Shown piece after piece: positions 49,400-58,131 of a stretch of DNA of 64,000 bases. The stretch is from Streptomyces hyderabadensis (GTDB lineage: Bacteria > Actinomycetota > Actinomycetes > Streptomycetales > Streptomycetaceae), in the NCBI RefSeq assembly GCF_020404845.1, contig NZ_JAIOJZ010000011.1, forward strand, positions 101,477-165,476, in the 5' to 3' direction. A program made the position numbers and the translations under genes. The notes under the pieces are model-generated. The model worked only from the letters and a program-made list of their open reading frames with translations. It had not been told where the DNA came from and did no database searches. Numbering within the stretch: position 1 is the stretch's first letter; the number at the start of each line of letters is the position of its first letter.

Positions 49400-50326
49400 A
49401 TGTTCTCTCTGGTACGGACAAGAGCGCGGACAGCGGCGCTCGCGCTCTCGGCCGCCGCGGCCCTCGTCCTCGGCGCGACCACCGCGACCGGCGCGACCGG
49501 CGCCCCAGCGGCCCCTGCTCCCGTGAAGCAGGGGCCGACCTCGGTGGCCTACATCGAGGTGAACAACAACAGCATGCTCAACGTCGGCAAGTACACACTG
49601 GCGGACGGGGGCGGCAACGCCTTCGACGTCGCCGTGATCTTCGCGGCGAACATCAACTACGACACCGCCTCGAAGACGGCCTACCTGCACTTCAACGAGA
49701 ACGTGCAGCGCGTCCTCGACAACGCGGCCACGCAGATACGGCCGTTGCAGCAGAAGGGCATCAAGGTCCTGCTGTCGGTGCTGGGCAACCACCAGGGCGC
49801 CGGCTTCGCCAACTTCCCGTCCCAGCAGGCGGCTTCGGCGTTCGCGAAGCAACTCTCGGACACGGTGGCCGAGTACGGCCTCGACGGCGTCGACTTCGAC
49901 GACGAGTACGCCGAGTACGGCAACAACGGCACCGGCCAGCCCAACGACAGCTCGTTCGTGCACCTGGTGACGGCACTGCGCGCGAACATGCCGGACAAGA
50001 TCATCAGCCTCTACAACATCGGCCCGGCCGCGTCCCGCCTGTCGTACGGCGGCGTCGACGTCTCCGCCGAGTTCGACTACGCCTGGAACCCGTACTACGG
50101 CACCTGGCAGGTCCCCGGCATCGCACTGCCCAAGGCGCAGCTGTCCCCGGCGGCCGTCGAGATCGGCCGGACCTCGCAGAGCACGGCCGCCGACCTCGCC
50201 CGGCGCACCGTCGACGAGGGGTACGGCGTCTATCTGACGTACAACCTCGACGGCAGCGACCGCAGCGCCGACGTCTCCGCCTTCACCAGGGAGCTGTACG
50301 GCAGCGAGGCGGTCTACACGCCGTAG
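49400..50326 (+). CDS. Endo-beta-N-acetylglucosaminidase H (GH18)
   Basis: The protein has 308 residues. It is a close relative of Endo H from Streptomyces plicatus: the mature part starts APVKQGPTSVAYIEVNNNSMLNVGKYTL and is near-identical throughout as far as I recall that sequence. The GH18 motif DGVDFDDE ends at E169, which corresponds to catalytic E132 of mature Endo H if cleavage is before A38. It hydrolyses the chitobiose core of high-mannose N-glycans on glycoproteins. It follows the protease gene on the same strand. Confidence 0.97.
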   Translation: MFSLVRTRARTAALALSAAAALVLGATTATGATGAPAAPAPVKQGPTSVAYIEVNNNSMLNVGKYTLADGGGNAFDVAVIFAANINYDTASKTAYLHFNENVQRVLDNAATQIRPLQQKGIKVLLSVLGNHQGAGFANFPSQQAASAFAKQLSDTVAEYGLDGVDFDDEYAEYGNNGTGQPNDSSFVHLVTALRANMPDKIISLYNIGPAASRLSYGGVDVSAEFDYAWNPYYGTWQVPGIALPKAQLSPAAVEIGRTSQSTAADLARRTVDEGYGVYLTYNLDGSDRSADVSAFTRELYGSEAVYTP

Positions 50327-50370
50327 GACGCGCACGCTTCGACAACGATGTCAGGCGCGCGACGGCACGT

Positions 50371-50397
50371 GGCGGGCGTCCGCTCCGGGCGCCCGCC
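50371..50397. terminator. Terminator hairpin between Endo H and MarR genes
   Basis: Arms GGCGGGCG and CGCCCGCC, 11-base loop, at the end of two convergent genes. Confidence 0.65.
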
Positions 50398-50398
50398 C

Positions 50399-50860
50399 TC
50401 AGGGGCGCGGACCGGCGGCCCCGGGGCCGCCGGTCGGCGCCGGGCCCCACGGGGCCTCGAGCGCGGCGCGCAGCGCGGCGACCGCATCCCGGCCGATCCG
50501 CTCGGCGAGCGCCTGCTCCAGCCGGTGCAGCACGCGGTCGGCCTGCTGATGGGCACGCCGACCCTCCGGGGTCCGCCGGATCAGCCGCCGCCGGGCGGAG
50601 GCGGGGTCGGGCGCCTGTTCCAGCAGTCCGAGCTGGACCAGGCCGTGCACCGCCTGATGCGCGGTCTGCCGGGTGACGCCCATCCGCCGGGCCAGCTCCG
50701 AGACCGTCGTGCCGTCCTCGTCCAGCACGCTGAAGAGGCCCAACTGCGTCAGGGAGACCTGGGACGCGCCGGCCTCCCGCAGAGCGGCGAGCAGGGCCTC
50801 GTCGAACCAGCGCCGGGCATCGCCCAGCAGCTGCGGGAGGTTGCGGTCGGCGGGATGCAT
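50399..50860 (-). CDS. MarR-family regulator
   Basis: The protein has 153 residues. Winged helix: VSLTQLGLFSVLDEDGTTVSELARRMGVTRQTAHQAVHGLVQLGLLEQ, then RRRLIRRTPEGRRAHQQADRVL. Divergent from a quercetinase-like cupin gene and hydrolase; in Bacillus, MarR/TetR-type regulators such as LmrA and QdoR control flavonoid genes of this kind. A perfect inverted repeat lies between the two starts. Confidence 0.9.
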   Translation of the reverse strand: MHPADRNLPQLLGDARRWFDEALLAALREAGASQVSLTQLGLFSVLDEDGTTVSELARRMGVTRQTAHQAVHGLVQLGLLEQAPDPASARRRLIRRTPEGRRAHQQADRVLHRLEQALAERIGRDAVAALRAALEAPWGPAPTGGPGAAGPRP

Positions 50861-50925
50861 CAGTTCCTCACGGGGGTGGGCGGTGGGCCGGTCCGTCGGC
50901 CCACTTGGCGGTCGGCGACCCGTTG

Positions 50926-50942
50926 TGTCAGGCTACCTGACA
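50926..50942. promoter_or_regulatory. Candidate MarR operator upstream of the cupin gene
   Basis: TGTCAGG-CTA-CCTGACA is a perfect 7-base-arm dyad, 28 bases before the cupin start and 66 bases from the MarR start. Confidence 0.7.
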
Positions 50943-50969
50943 TCGAACGGGCGACGACACGGGAGAGCC

Positions 50970-51527
50970 ATGACCATCGAGTACGCCACACGCTACCGGC
51001 GCGCCTCGCGCATACCCGCCGAACCGGGCAAGCCGTACTTCATCGAGAAGGGCGAGGGAGACCGTGCCCACCTGTTCGGCGACCTGATCACGATCTACGC
51101 CGGCGGCGAGCAGACCGAGAACACCTTCAACTTCTTCACCGTCGAGGGCCCCAAGGGCGACATCATCCCGGCCCATCTGCACACCGACACCCACGAGGTC
51201 TTCTACATCACCCAGGGCGCGGTCCGGCTGTTCGTCGAGGACACCGAGGGCCATCAGCAGGAGAAGCTGCTCACCCCCGGCGACTTCGGCTTCGTGCCCA
51301 AGAACTGCCGGCACGCCTACCGGATGGAACGCCACCACAGCCAGGTCGTCGGCGTCGCCGCCGGCCCGGGCCGCACCTTCGAGCGCTTCTTCGAGAGCCT
51401 CGGCACGCCCGCCGAGGCCCTGGGACTGCCGCCCGAGCCCTATGTGCCCGAGCCGGAACGATTCGCCACAGTGCCCCGGGAGTACGACGTGCGGTTCCTC
51501 CCCGACCACCAGTGGCGCACCCCGTGA
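50970..51527 (+). CDS. Quercetin 2,3-dioxygenase-like cupin
   Basis: The protein has 185 residues, ATG at 50970 with GGGAGAG 2 bases upstream. The cupin metal site HLHTDTHEVFYITQGAVRLFVED (HxHx5E) and the second His in FVPKNCRHAYRM are clear. Length and pattern fit the single-domain nickel- or cobalt-type quercetinase of Streptomyces (QueD). It would open flavonols with CO release. The MarR gene diverges and the hydrolase overlaps its end, suggesting a flavonoid degradation module. Confidence 0.85.
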   Translation: MTIEYATRYRRASRIPAEPGKPYFIEKGEGDRAHLFGDLITIYAGGEQTENTFNFFTVEGPKGDIIPAHLHTDTHEVFYITQGAVRLFVEDTEGHQQEKLLTPGDFGFVPKNCRHAYRMERHHSQVVGVAAGPGRTFERFFESLGTPAEALGLPPEPYVPEPERFATVPREYDVRFLPDHQWRTP

Positions 51528-52432
51528 CCGCCGGGCACCGCCCCCTGCGCGAGCTGATCGCCGCGCCCCATCCGGACCTCGCTCCCCTGCCGCCCGCGGC
51601 CCGCTGCCCGTCGGGGAGCCGGGTGCTGCGGGGCGTCCCTTTCGCCGAACGCGCCGGGAGCCGGCCCCTGGAGCTGGACCTCTGGCTGCCCGAGAACACC
51701 GGGCGGAAGACACTTCCCCTGGTGCTGTTCGTGCACGGCGGTGCCTGGCTCCGCGGCCGCCGCGACGACATGGGCATGCGGACCCGGGACTGGGATCCCG
51801 GACCGTTCGCGCGGATCGCCGCGGCCGGAATCGCCGTGGCCTGCGCCGACTACCGGCTCAGCGGCGAGGCGCCGTTCCCCGCGCCCGTCGACGATCTCCG
51901 CGCCGCGCTGCGCTGGCTCGGTCTGCGCGCCGCCGAGCTGGGCCTGGACATGGACCGCACGGTGGTGTGGGGCGAGTCGGCCGGCGGACACCTGGCCTCC
52001 CTCCTGGCCCTCACCCCGGGCCCCGGACCGGCCCCGGTCGCCGCCGTCGTCTGGTACGGGCCGGCCGATCTGACCACCGCCCGCGGCCCGTTCGATCCGC
52101 GGTCGTCCAGCACGCCGGAGGCCCTGCTGCTGGGCGGCGCCCCGGCAGACCGCCCGGACCGCGCACGGGAGGCCAGCCCCCTGGCGCACGCCCATCCGGG
52201 CGCGCCCCCCATCCTGCTCGTCCACGGCGAGGAGGACACCATGGTCGCGTGCTCGCACAGCCGGGATCTCGCCGGGCGGCTGGACGAGCTGGGCGCGCCG
52301 GTGCGTCTGCGCACCGTGCCCGGCGCGGACCACGGCTGGCACGGTCTGCCGGCCGCCCGGGTCGAGGAGATCTTCGACCAGTCGCTGCGGTTCGCCCAGG
52401 ACTTCACCCGGCCGGACGCCGGGGCCCGGTGA
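51524..52432 (+). CDS. Alpha/beta hydrolase, HSL-like
   Basis: The protein has 302 residues; the GTG start overlaps the cupin stop (GTGA), so translation is coupled. It shows the HSL-family HGGAW oxyanion motif (FVHGGAWLRG), the nucleophile in VWGESAGGHLASLL, an acid in HGEEDTMVA and the His in GADHGWHGLP. It may cleave the depside ester produced by a quercetinase; that role is inferred from coupling with the cupin gene. Confidence 0.88.
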   Translation: MTAGHRPLRELIAAPHPDLAPLPPAARCPSGSRVLRGVPFAERAGSRPLELDLWLPENTGRKTLPLVLFVHGGAWLRGRRDDMGMRTRDWDPGPFARIAAAGIAVACADYRLSGEAPFPAPVDDLRAALRWLGLRAAELGLDMDRTVVWGESAGGHLASLLALTPGPGPAPVAAVVWYGPADLTTARGPFDPRSSSTPEALLLGGAPADRPDRAREASPLAHAHPGAPPILLVHGEEDTMVACSHSRDLAGRLDELGAPVRLRTVPGADHGWHGLPAARVEEIFDQSLRFAQDFTRPDAGAR

Positions 52433-52435
52433 GCG

Positions 52436-53578
52436 TCAGTCGAGTACGAAGACGCCACCGGCGGTGGTCGCCAGGGCGGGCCCGAGGGCGGCCGCCGGCG
52501 TCCAGGCCCCCGGCTTGCCGTCGCCGCCGGCCAGCAGTTCGGTGACCGTGGCGGTGACGTCCGTGGTGAAGTCCATGGCCTCGCCCGCACGGAGCCATCC
52601 CTCGCGCCGGGCGCCGTCGGCCCACTCCACGACGGCGTGTCCCCAGGAGTGCTCGCGCGGGCGGGGCGCGGCCTTGGTCGTGACGCGGCCGAGCCGGCTC
52701 ACGGCCCGGCGTCGCAGCGCCGGGACGGACAGCACCCGGCCCAGCAGCGGGAGCAGGGCACGCACGAGCGGGGTGGTCGGAGCGAGGGCGGACGTGGCGG
52801 TGACGAACGGTGCCCCGCTGACCGCGTGCGCCGCGACCAGCTCTCCCGACGCGACACCCGCCGACTTGGCGGACGTCCCGTCCGGGAAGGTGAGTCGCCG
52901 GGGGTCGGCGCCCAGGCGCGCGGCCACCGGCCGTCCGTTCTCGTAGCGCCGCCCGCCCGCGACCAGCGCGTCCACGATGCTGGCCGCCAGGGCCGTGCCG
53001 AGCACGCCCGCCTCGGCGGCCACCGAGGCGACGGAGTCGACCCGGACCCGGTGCGGCGCGGGGCGCTGCTCGCACAGCTTCGCCACCACCGCCTCCGTCG
53101 CCAGCACCCCGAATCCGGCTCCGGTGACCAGGGTGCTGCCCGCCCGTACCGCTTCGTCGTGCAGGGCGAGCAGCCCCTGCACGGAGCCCACGTCGTTGGC
53201 CTGGTCGACGTAGTGGCCGCCGCCGGACATGCAGGCGCGGGCGATCACCGGCGCCGTGGTGGCGTAGGCGCCCATGGTGTTCACCACCACCCGCGGGCGT
53301 CCCCGGACGATCTCGTCCGCGATCCGTTCCGCCGAGTCGGCCACGACGACCTTCGCGTCCGCGGGCAGACCGGCCCGGGCACCGGCGGCGGCCATCCGCT
53401 CCCGGCTGCGCCCGACCGGTACGACCGTCAGCCCCCGCTCGGCCAGTCGCGCGGCCACGCCCCGGCCCACCCGGCCGGTCGCCCCGACGATCCACACCTC
53501 GACGCCGGCCCGGTCCCCGCTCGCCGTCCCGCTCGTCGTCCCACTGTTCGTTCCGCTCGTCCTGCCGGTCTCGGTCAT
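52436..53578 (-). CDS. Saccharopine dehydrogenase-like/trans-acting enoyl reductase family protein
   Basis: The protein has 380 residues, ATG at 53578 (a GTG two codons upstream is possible). The N-terminus carries a Ser/Gly/Thr repeat (SGTNSGTTSGTASG), then the Rossmann motif VWIVGATGRVGRGVAARLAERG. Other landmarks: RVVVNTMGAYATTAPVIARACMSGGGHYVDQANDVG and GAGFGVLATEAVVAKL. This is the saccharopine dehydrogenase/trans-acting enoyl reductase superfamily. Its divergent TetR regulator probably controls it. Confidence 0.85.
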   Translation of the reverse strand: MTETGRTSGTNSGTTSGTASGDRAGVEVWIVGATGRVGRGVAARLAERGLTVVPVGRSRERMAAAGARAGLPADAKVVVADSAERIADEIVRGRPRVVVNTMGAYATTAPVIARACMSGGGHYVDQANDVGSVQGLLALHDEAVRAGSTLVTGAGFGVLATEAVVAKLCEQRPAPHRVRVDSVASVAAEAGVLGTALAASIVDALVAGGRRYENGRPVAARLGADPRRLTFPDGTSAKSAGVASGELVAAHAVSGAPFVTATSALAPTTPLVRALLPLLGRVLSVPALRRRAVSRLGRVTTKAAPRPREHSWGHAVVEWADGARREGWLRAGEAMDFTTDVTATVTELLAGGDGKPGAWTPAAALGPALATTAGGVFVLD

Positions 53579-53697
53579 GCGCACGCCCCTGCCTGCTCAG
53601 GTCCGCACCGGGGTCGGGCCCCAGTGATGACACACCGTGCCATGACTTCAGGCTAGCACCGACGACACAGTGAGACATCATTTGTTAGGGTCGACCC

Positions 53698-54264
53698 ATG
53701 GCAAGGTGGGATCCAGGTGCCGAGCAGCGCCTGAAACGGGCGGCTCTGGAGCTCTACCTGGAGCACGGTTACGACAACGTGACGGTGACGGACATCGCCG
53801 AGCGGGCCGGGCTCACCCGGCGCTCCTACTTCCGCTATTTCCCCGACAAGCGCGAGGTCCTGTTCGGCGGTTCGGAGCGGCTGCCCCCGGCGCTGGCGGA
53901 AGCGGTTCTCGCGGCGGACCCGGACGCGGCTCCGCTCGCCGCCGCCCTCGACGCGCTGTCCCGCGTCGGCACCCGGCTCCTGGAGCAGGTGCAGGACGTG
54001 GCGGAGCGCCGGGCGGTCATCGACGCCAGCCCCGAGCTGCAGGAACGCGAACGGACCAAGGCGGCCGCGGTCACCCGGGCGCTCCGCGACGCCCTGGTCC
54101 AGCGGCAGGTCGAGGCCGAGACGGCCGAACTCGTCGCTCAGCTCGCCACGGTGGCCTTCGGCCACGCATTCCGGCAGTGGATCGACGCCGAGGGGCGGAC
54201 GAGTTTCGGCAGCTGCCTGGACGCGGTGACCGGCCGGCTGCGGGACGCCCTCGCGGAGACCTGA
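53698..54264 (+). CDS. TetR-family regulator, paralog of the one at 23146
   Basis: The protein has 188 residues. HTH: RAALELYLEHGYDNVTVTDIAERAGLTRRSYFRYFPDKREVLF. The ATG has no ribosome binding site; TAGGGT (53686-53691) lies 6 bases upstream, which points to a leaderless transcript. Divergent from the dehydrogenase gene. The likeness to the regulator at 23146-23742 extends over most of the N-terminal half. Confidence 0.9.
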   Translation: MARWDPGAEQRLKRAALELYLEHGYDNVTVTDIAERAGLTRRSYFRYFPDKREVLFGGSERLPPALAEAVLAADPDAAPLAAALDALSRVGTRLLEQVQDVAERRAVIDASPELQERERTKAAAVTRALRDALVQRQVEAETAELVAQLATVAFGHAFRQWIDAEGRTSFGSCLDAVTGRLRDALAET

Positions 54265-54265
54265 G

Positions 54266-54299
54266 CGGCGGCAGGGGGCGGCCCGGCCCCCTGCCGCCG
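54266..54299. terminator. Strong bidirectional terminator
   Basis: A perfect 14-base stem (CGGCGGCAGGGGGC and GCCCCCTGCCGCCG) encloses a 6-base loop, between the convergent TetR and PIG-L genes. Confidence 0.85.
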
Positions 54300-54309
54300 G
54301 GCGGACGGG

Positions 54310-55143
54310 TCAGCGCAGTCCGGCGAAGAGGTCGTTCTCCGGTACGGCCGCGCCGGTGGTGTCCCGGACCCGTACGAACGTCTCCATGCCCATCAGCTCA
54401 CCGAACCTCTCCTTGCCCATCCTGAGGAAGAAGATGTTCTCGCCCTGACTGGCGTGCGCGGCCAGCGCGTCGAACTTCTGACCGCTGAACGCGGTGGTGT
54501 CCACCCAGGTGGTGATCTCGTCGTCGGGGAGCCCGATCTCCGCCATCGCGGCGGCCTCGGCCGGGTCCGGCTCCGGCATGTCCGGCTCGAACTCGCGCAT
54601 GAGTTCACCGAAACGCCCCATCATCGAGCGGGGCGCCGTCGTCCAGTACACCTTCGGCGTCAGCTCCGTCAGCTCCAGGGCCGCCATGGTGATGCGGTGC
54701 GCCTGAATGTGGTCGGGGTGGCCGTAGAAGCCGTTCTCGTCATAGGTGACGACCACGTCGGGCCGGTAGTGCCGCATCAGTTCCGCGAGCCTCGCGGCGC
54801 CTTCCGCCACCGGGGTACGCCAGAAGGACCCGGGGGCGTCGTTGCTCGGCCAGCCCGCCATCCCGGAGTCGGCGTAGTCCAGCATCTCCAGATCGCTGAT
54901 CTTCAGGACCTCGCAGCTCTCCTCGAGTTCCTGACGGCGCATCGCGGCGACAGCGGCCGGGTCGTGCCCTTCGTCGCCCGGCTTGACACCCCCCGGTCCG
55001 TCACCGCAACCGCCGTCGGTACAGGTGACGAGTACCGTGCGGACGCCCTCGGCCGCGTACCGGGCCAGGACGCCGCCCGTTCCGGTGGCCTCGTCGTCGG
55101 GATGGGCGTGCACGGCCATGAGTGTCAGGGGTCGGTTCGTCAT
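54310..55143 (-). CDS. PIG-L-family deacetylase
   Basis: The protein has 277 residues, ATG at 55143 with GGAGGACTTTTCC upstream. The zinc-site motifs AVHAHPDDE (residues 10-18) and YGHPDHIQAH (zinc His) identify the PIG-L/LmbE family, which includes mycothiol enzymes MshB and Mca. VVTYDENGFYGHPDH is typical. It is not clearly Mca; N-acetyl-glucosaminyl deacetylation of a small metabolite is the best general prediction. Confidence 0.9.
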   Translation of the reverse strand: MTNRPLTLMAVHAHPDDEATGTGGVLARYAAEGVRTVLVTCTDGGCGDGPGGVKPGDEGHDPAAVAAMRRQELEESCEVLKISDLEMLDYADSGMAGWPSNDAPGSFWRTPVAEGAARLAELMRHYRPDVVVTYDENGFYGHPDHIQAHRITMAALELTELTPKVYWTTAPRSMMGRFGELMREFEPDMPEPDPAEAAAMAEIGLPDDEITTWVDTTAFSGQKFDALAAHASQGENIFFLRMGKERFGELMGMETFVRVRDTTGAAVPENDLFAGLR

Positions 55144-55438
55144 GGAAAAGTCCTCCTGCGGACACAGATATCGCTTGCGTACGGCGGGCACGGCGGTCCC
55201 GGGAACCGGCGCCGCAGCCTTCGCCCATGCAACAGCACGGGCAGGCCGCGCTGTTCCCCGCCGGGGTCCGAATGGTCAGTACGCGTGATCGGGGCACGGG
55301 TGCGACGGCCGACCCGGTGCCGCCACGGTCCGTCGTCGGCCGGGCAGGCGGCGTTCAGCTCGGCGCCATCGGGCGGTCGGCGCGGGTGAGCAGCATGCGG
55401 GCTGATCCCCTTCCGTCACCCGTTCCGTGGAGCCCCCG
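55144..55438. other. 295-base region between divergent PIG-L and phosphoesterase genes
   Basis: No coding bias is seen here. It must hold two promoters. I see no convincing hexamer pair or strong dyad, apart from GATATC near 55160, which is not a recognised site. Confidence 0.5.
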
Positions 55439-57328
55439 ATGAGCGCAGAGGAACAGAGCAGTGGTCGCCGTCATCCCGACAGACGCGGGGTGTTGCGTGC
55501 GGCAGTGGCCGTACCGGCGGCCGGTGCCGTGGTCGCCGGTACGGCCACCGGCCCGGCCGAGGCGGCCGATGCCGCCGGGCGGTCCGGCGGCCGGTTCGAC
55601 GCCGACAGTCCCCGGTTCGCGCTGGCGGTGCTGCCCGACACCCAGTACCTGTTCGACGCCGACAGCGCCGACCCCGCCCCGCTGCGGGCGACGTTCCGCC
55701 ACCTCGTCACCGAACGGGCCGCTGCCAACATCGCGTTCATGACGCACCTCGGCGACGTGACCGAGCACGGCACCGAGGACGAGATCGGGCTCGCGGCCGA
55801 CACCTTCCGCGTCCTGCACGGCCGGGTTCCGTACAGCGTGCTCGCGGGCAACCACGACATCCCGTCGTCCACCGACGACCAGCGGGGCGACTCCGCCTAC
55901 CTCGCCGCGTTCGGGCCCGGCCGCTACCGGTCCATGCCGACGTTCGGCGGTGCCTCGCCCGACGGCTACAACAGCCACCACGTGCTGCGGGCCGGCGGCC
56001 GGCAGTGGCTGGTCCTCGCCCTGGACTGGCGGATCTCCGACCGGGGCCTGGCGTGGGCGCAGGGGGTGCTCGACCGGCACCCGACCCTGCCGGCGGTGCT
56101 CACCACGCACGACATCGCCTGGTCCGGGGAGGACGGCGAGGCCGTGCTGTCCGACCACGGCCGACGCCTGTGGGACGGCCTGATCAAGGGCAACGACCAG
56201 ATCTTCCTGGCACTCGGGGGGCACTACTGGCCGCCCGGGCGCACCGTGCTGACCAACGACGCCGGGCACGACGTGCACGTCCACATCACCAACTACCAGG
56301 ACCGCTACTACGGCGGCGCGGGAATGATCCGCACCTACGGCTTCGACCTGGTGCGCGGCGTCGTCGACGTGGAGACGTTCTCGCCCTGGTTCCTCGCCCG
56401 CGACCCCGGGGCGCGTTCCCCGCTGGCGGCCGAGACGCTCGAACTCACCGGTCCCGCCGACCGGTTCACGCTCGACATCGACTTCGACGAGCGGTTCGCC
56501 GGCTTCGCCCCCAGGCCCGTGCCGAAGCCCCGGCCGGCCCGGGCCGTGATGCCCCGCGGCACGCTCGCCTACTGGCGTTTCGACGCGTCCGGGACCGACG
56601 CGGCCCAGCGGCCGGGTGCGCCCCTGCCCGACGGCACCGTGGTGCGGGACCTCACCGGCCGCGGGAACGACCTGACGGTGCGCCGGCTGCACGCCAGTGG
56701 CGCCGACGCGCTCACCTGGTCGCAGGACCACCACCGCGGCCAGCCCGCGCACGCCAGCCTCCGCTTCGACGGCGGTCAGGGCCCCGACCGCGGCGCGGTC
56801 CTCACCACCGCCGACGGGGCGGCCCTGAACAGCGAGAAGTTCCCGCGCGGCTACACCATCGAGACCTTCGTCCGGCTGCCCGAGCCGTTCGAGGGCAACC
56901 ACGACTGGATGGGCATCCTCAGCTGGGAGGGCCGCAACGGCGACGCGGGCAAGACGACGGGCTGGTCCCCGCTGGAACCGACGTGCAGCCTCAACCTCTC
57001 CCCCGAGCGCTTCCTCCAGTTCGTGGTCTACCCGCACCGTCAGGACGCCGACCCCACGTCGTGGAGCCACGCGGTGCCGGTCGGGCGCTGGATGCACATC
57101 GCCGTCGTCAACGACGGCCGCCGCACGGTGATGTACGTGGACGGCTCGAAGATCGCCCGCAACCCCGCCCAGCCGTCGACCGGCATCGCCACCCTCGGCA
57201 AACCGTTCGTCCTGGGCGGCACGCAGTTCGACGAACGGTTCGGGCAGGGCTTCTACGGCTGGCTGGGCGACACCCGGATCGTCGGGCGTGCCCTGCCGGT
57301 GCGGGAGTTCCTCACTCCCCCGGACTGA
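55439..57328 (+). CDS. Tat-secreted metallophosphoesterase with LamG-like domain
   Basis: The protein has 629 residues, ATG at 55439, GGAG 6 bases upstream. The start carries a twin-arginine signal (PDRRGVLRAAVAVPAAGAVVAG). Calcineurin-like phosphoesterase motifs follow: FALAVLPDTQYLF (DxQ variant), HLGDVTEHG, AGNHDIPS, HDIAWSG and GGHYWPPG. The C-terminal 230 residues form a concanavalin-like jelly roll (TIETFVRLPEP; WMHIAVVNDGRRTVMYVDGSK). It is exported folded with metals. The last 17 bases overlap the convergent histidine phosphatase gene. Confidence 0.9.
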   Translation: MSAEEQSSGRRHPDRRGVLRAAVAVPAAGAVVAGTATGPAEAADAAGRSGGRFDADSPRFALAVLPDTQYLFDADSADPAPLRATFRHLVTERAAANIAFMTHLGDVTEHGTEDEIGLAADTFRVLHGRVPYSVLAGNHDIPSSTDDQRGDSAYLAAFGPGRYRSMPTFGGASPDGYNSHHVLRAGGRQWLVLALDWRISDRGLAWAQGVLDRHPTLPAVLTTHDIAWSGEDGEAVLSDHGRRLWDGLIKGNDQIFLALGGHYWPPGRTVLTNDAGHDVHVHITNYQDRYYGGAGMIRTYGFDLVRGVVDVETFSPWFLARDPGARSPLAAETLELTGPADRFTLDIDFDERFAGFAPRPVPKPRPARAVMPRGTLAYWRFDASGTDAAQRPGAPLPDGTVVRDLTGRGNDLTVRRLHASGADALTWSQDHHRGQPAHASLRFDGGQGPDRGAVLTTADGAALNSEKFPRGYTIETFVRLPEPFEGNHDWMGILSWEGRNGDAGKTTGWSPLEPTCSLNLSPERFLQFVVYPHRQDADPTSWSHAVPVGRWMHIAVVNDGRRTVMYVDGSKIARNPAQPSTGIATLGKPFVLGGTQFDERFGQGFYGWLGDTRIVGRALPVREFLTPPD

Positions 57329-57986
57329 ACGGCGTCACGGTGCTGCCCGTGGGATCGTTCGGGCCCGGCGTGACGGGCCGGGGTCCCAGCGACTCGCCCT
57401 CCCAGAGCAGCGCCCGCCACCCCTGGTCGGGCGCGCCGGAGAGTACGACGACTCCGGTGTTCGCCAGGGGGTGCTGGGCGGCGTAGGCGACGTCCACGTT
57501 GTCGGCGCGCGCCGCGACCCACATGCGGATCGCGGCGCCGTGGCTGACCATCACCGCGGTCCGCGCGCCGCCCTCCTGGGCCTCGGCGACGACGGCGTCG
57601 AAACGGGCCAGGGCCTCCGCCCCGTTCTCTCCCCCGGGCATCCGCAGCCGTACGTCCCCCTCGGACCAGGCGAAGGCGGTGTGCATGTAGGTGTGGGCCG
57701 CCTCTTCGTCGCCGCGCATCTCCAGGTCGCCGGCGGTCAGCTCCCGGATACCGGCCCGGATCCGCACCTCCAGGCCGGTCGCCGCGGCCAGGGGGGCGGC
57801 GGTCAGCTGCGTGCGTACGAGAGTGGACGCGTACAGGGCGTCGATCCGCTCCGAGGCCAGTGCGCCGGGCAGCGCCGCCGCCTGTTCCTGGCCGAGGGCG
57901 GTCAGCCCCGGGCCCGGCTCGGCCGTGTCCAGGAGGTGCTTGAGATTGGACGGAGTCTGGCCGTGCCTGACGAGCAGGAGACGCAT
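57312..57986 (-). CDS. Histidine phosphatase (phosphoglycerate mutase-like)
   Basis: The protein has 224 residues, ATG at 57986. It has the RHG catalytic motif at the very N-terminus (MRLLLVRHGQTPSN), DALYASTLVRTQLTAAPLA and a second His in MVSHGAAIRMW. This branch includes broad-specificity phosphatases and CobC-like proteins. No cobalamin synthesis genes are nearby. The last 17 bases overlap the convergent phosphoesterase gene. Confidence 0.9.
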   Translation of the reverse strand: MRLLLVRHGQTPSNLKHLLDTAEPGPGLTALGQEQAAALPGALASERIDALYASTLVRTQLTAAPLAAATGLEVRIRAGIRELTAGDLEMRGDEEAAHTYMHTAFAWSEGDVRLRMPGGENGAEALARFDAVVAEAQEGGARTAVMVSHGAAIRMWVAARADNVDVAYAAQHPLANTGVVVLSGAPDQGWRALLWEGESLGPRPVTPGPNDPTGSTVTPFSPGE

Positions 57987-58131
57987 GCGACGGGGACCTT
58001 CCGGGGGACGACGGGGCACCTCCACTGTGCCACGCGCCGCCGGGGACGAGCCGTGCCCCACCGGTCGTGGAGGGTGGCGTCGCCGAGGCCGGTGAGCCGA
58101 CGCGCGCCCGGTGGCCGGGCCGGTGCGGGGG

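Noticed and set aside
49276..50676. 466-codon frame overlapping Endo H
   Set aside because: Shadow of the Endo H gene. Codon bias and homology support only 49400-50326.
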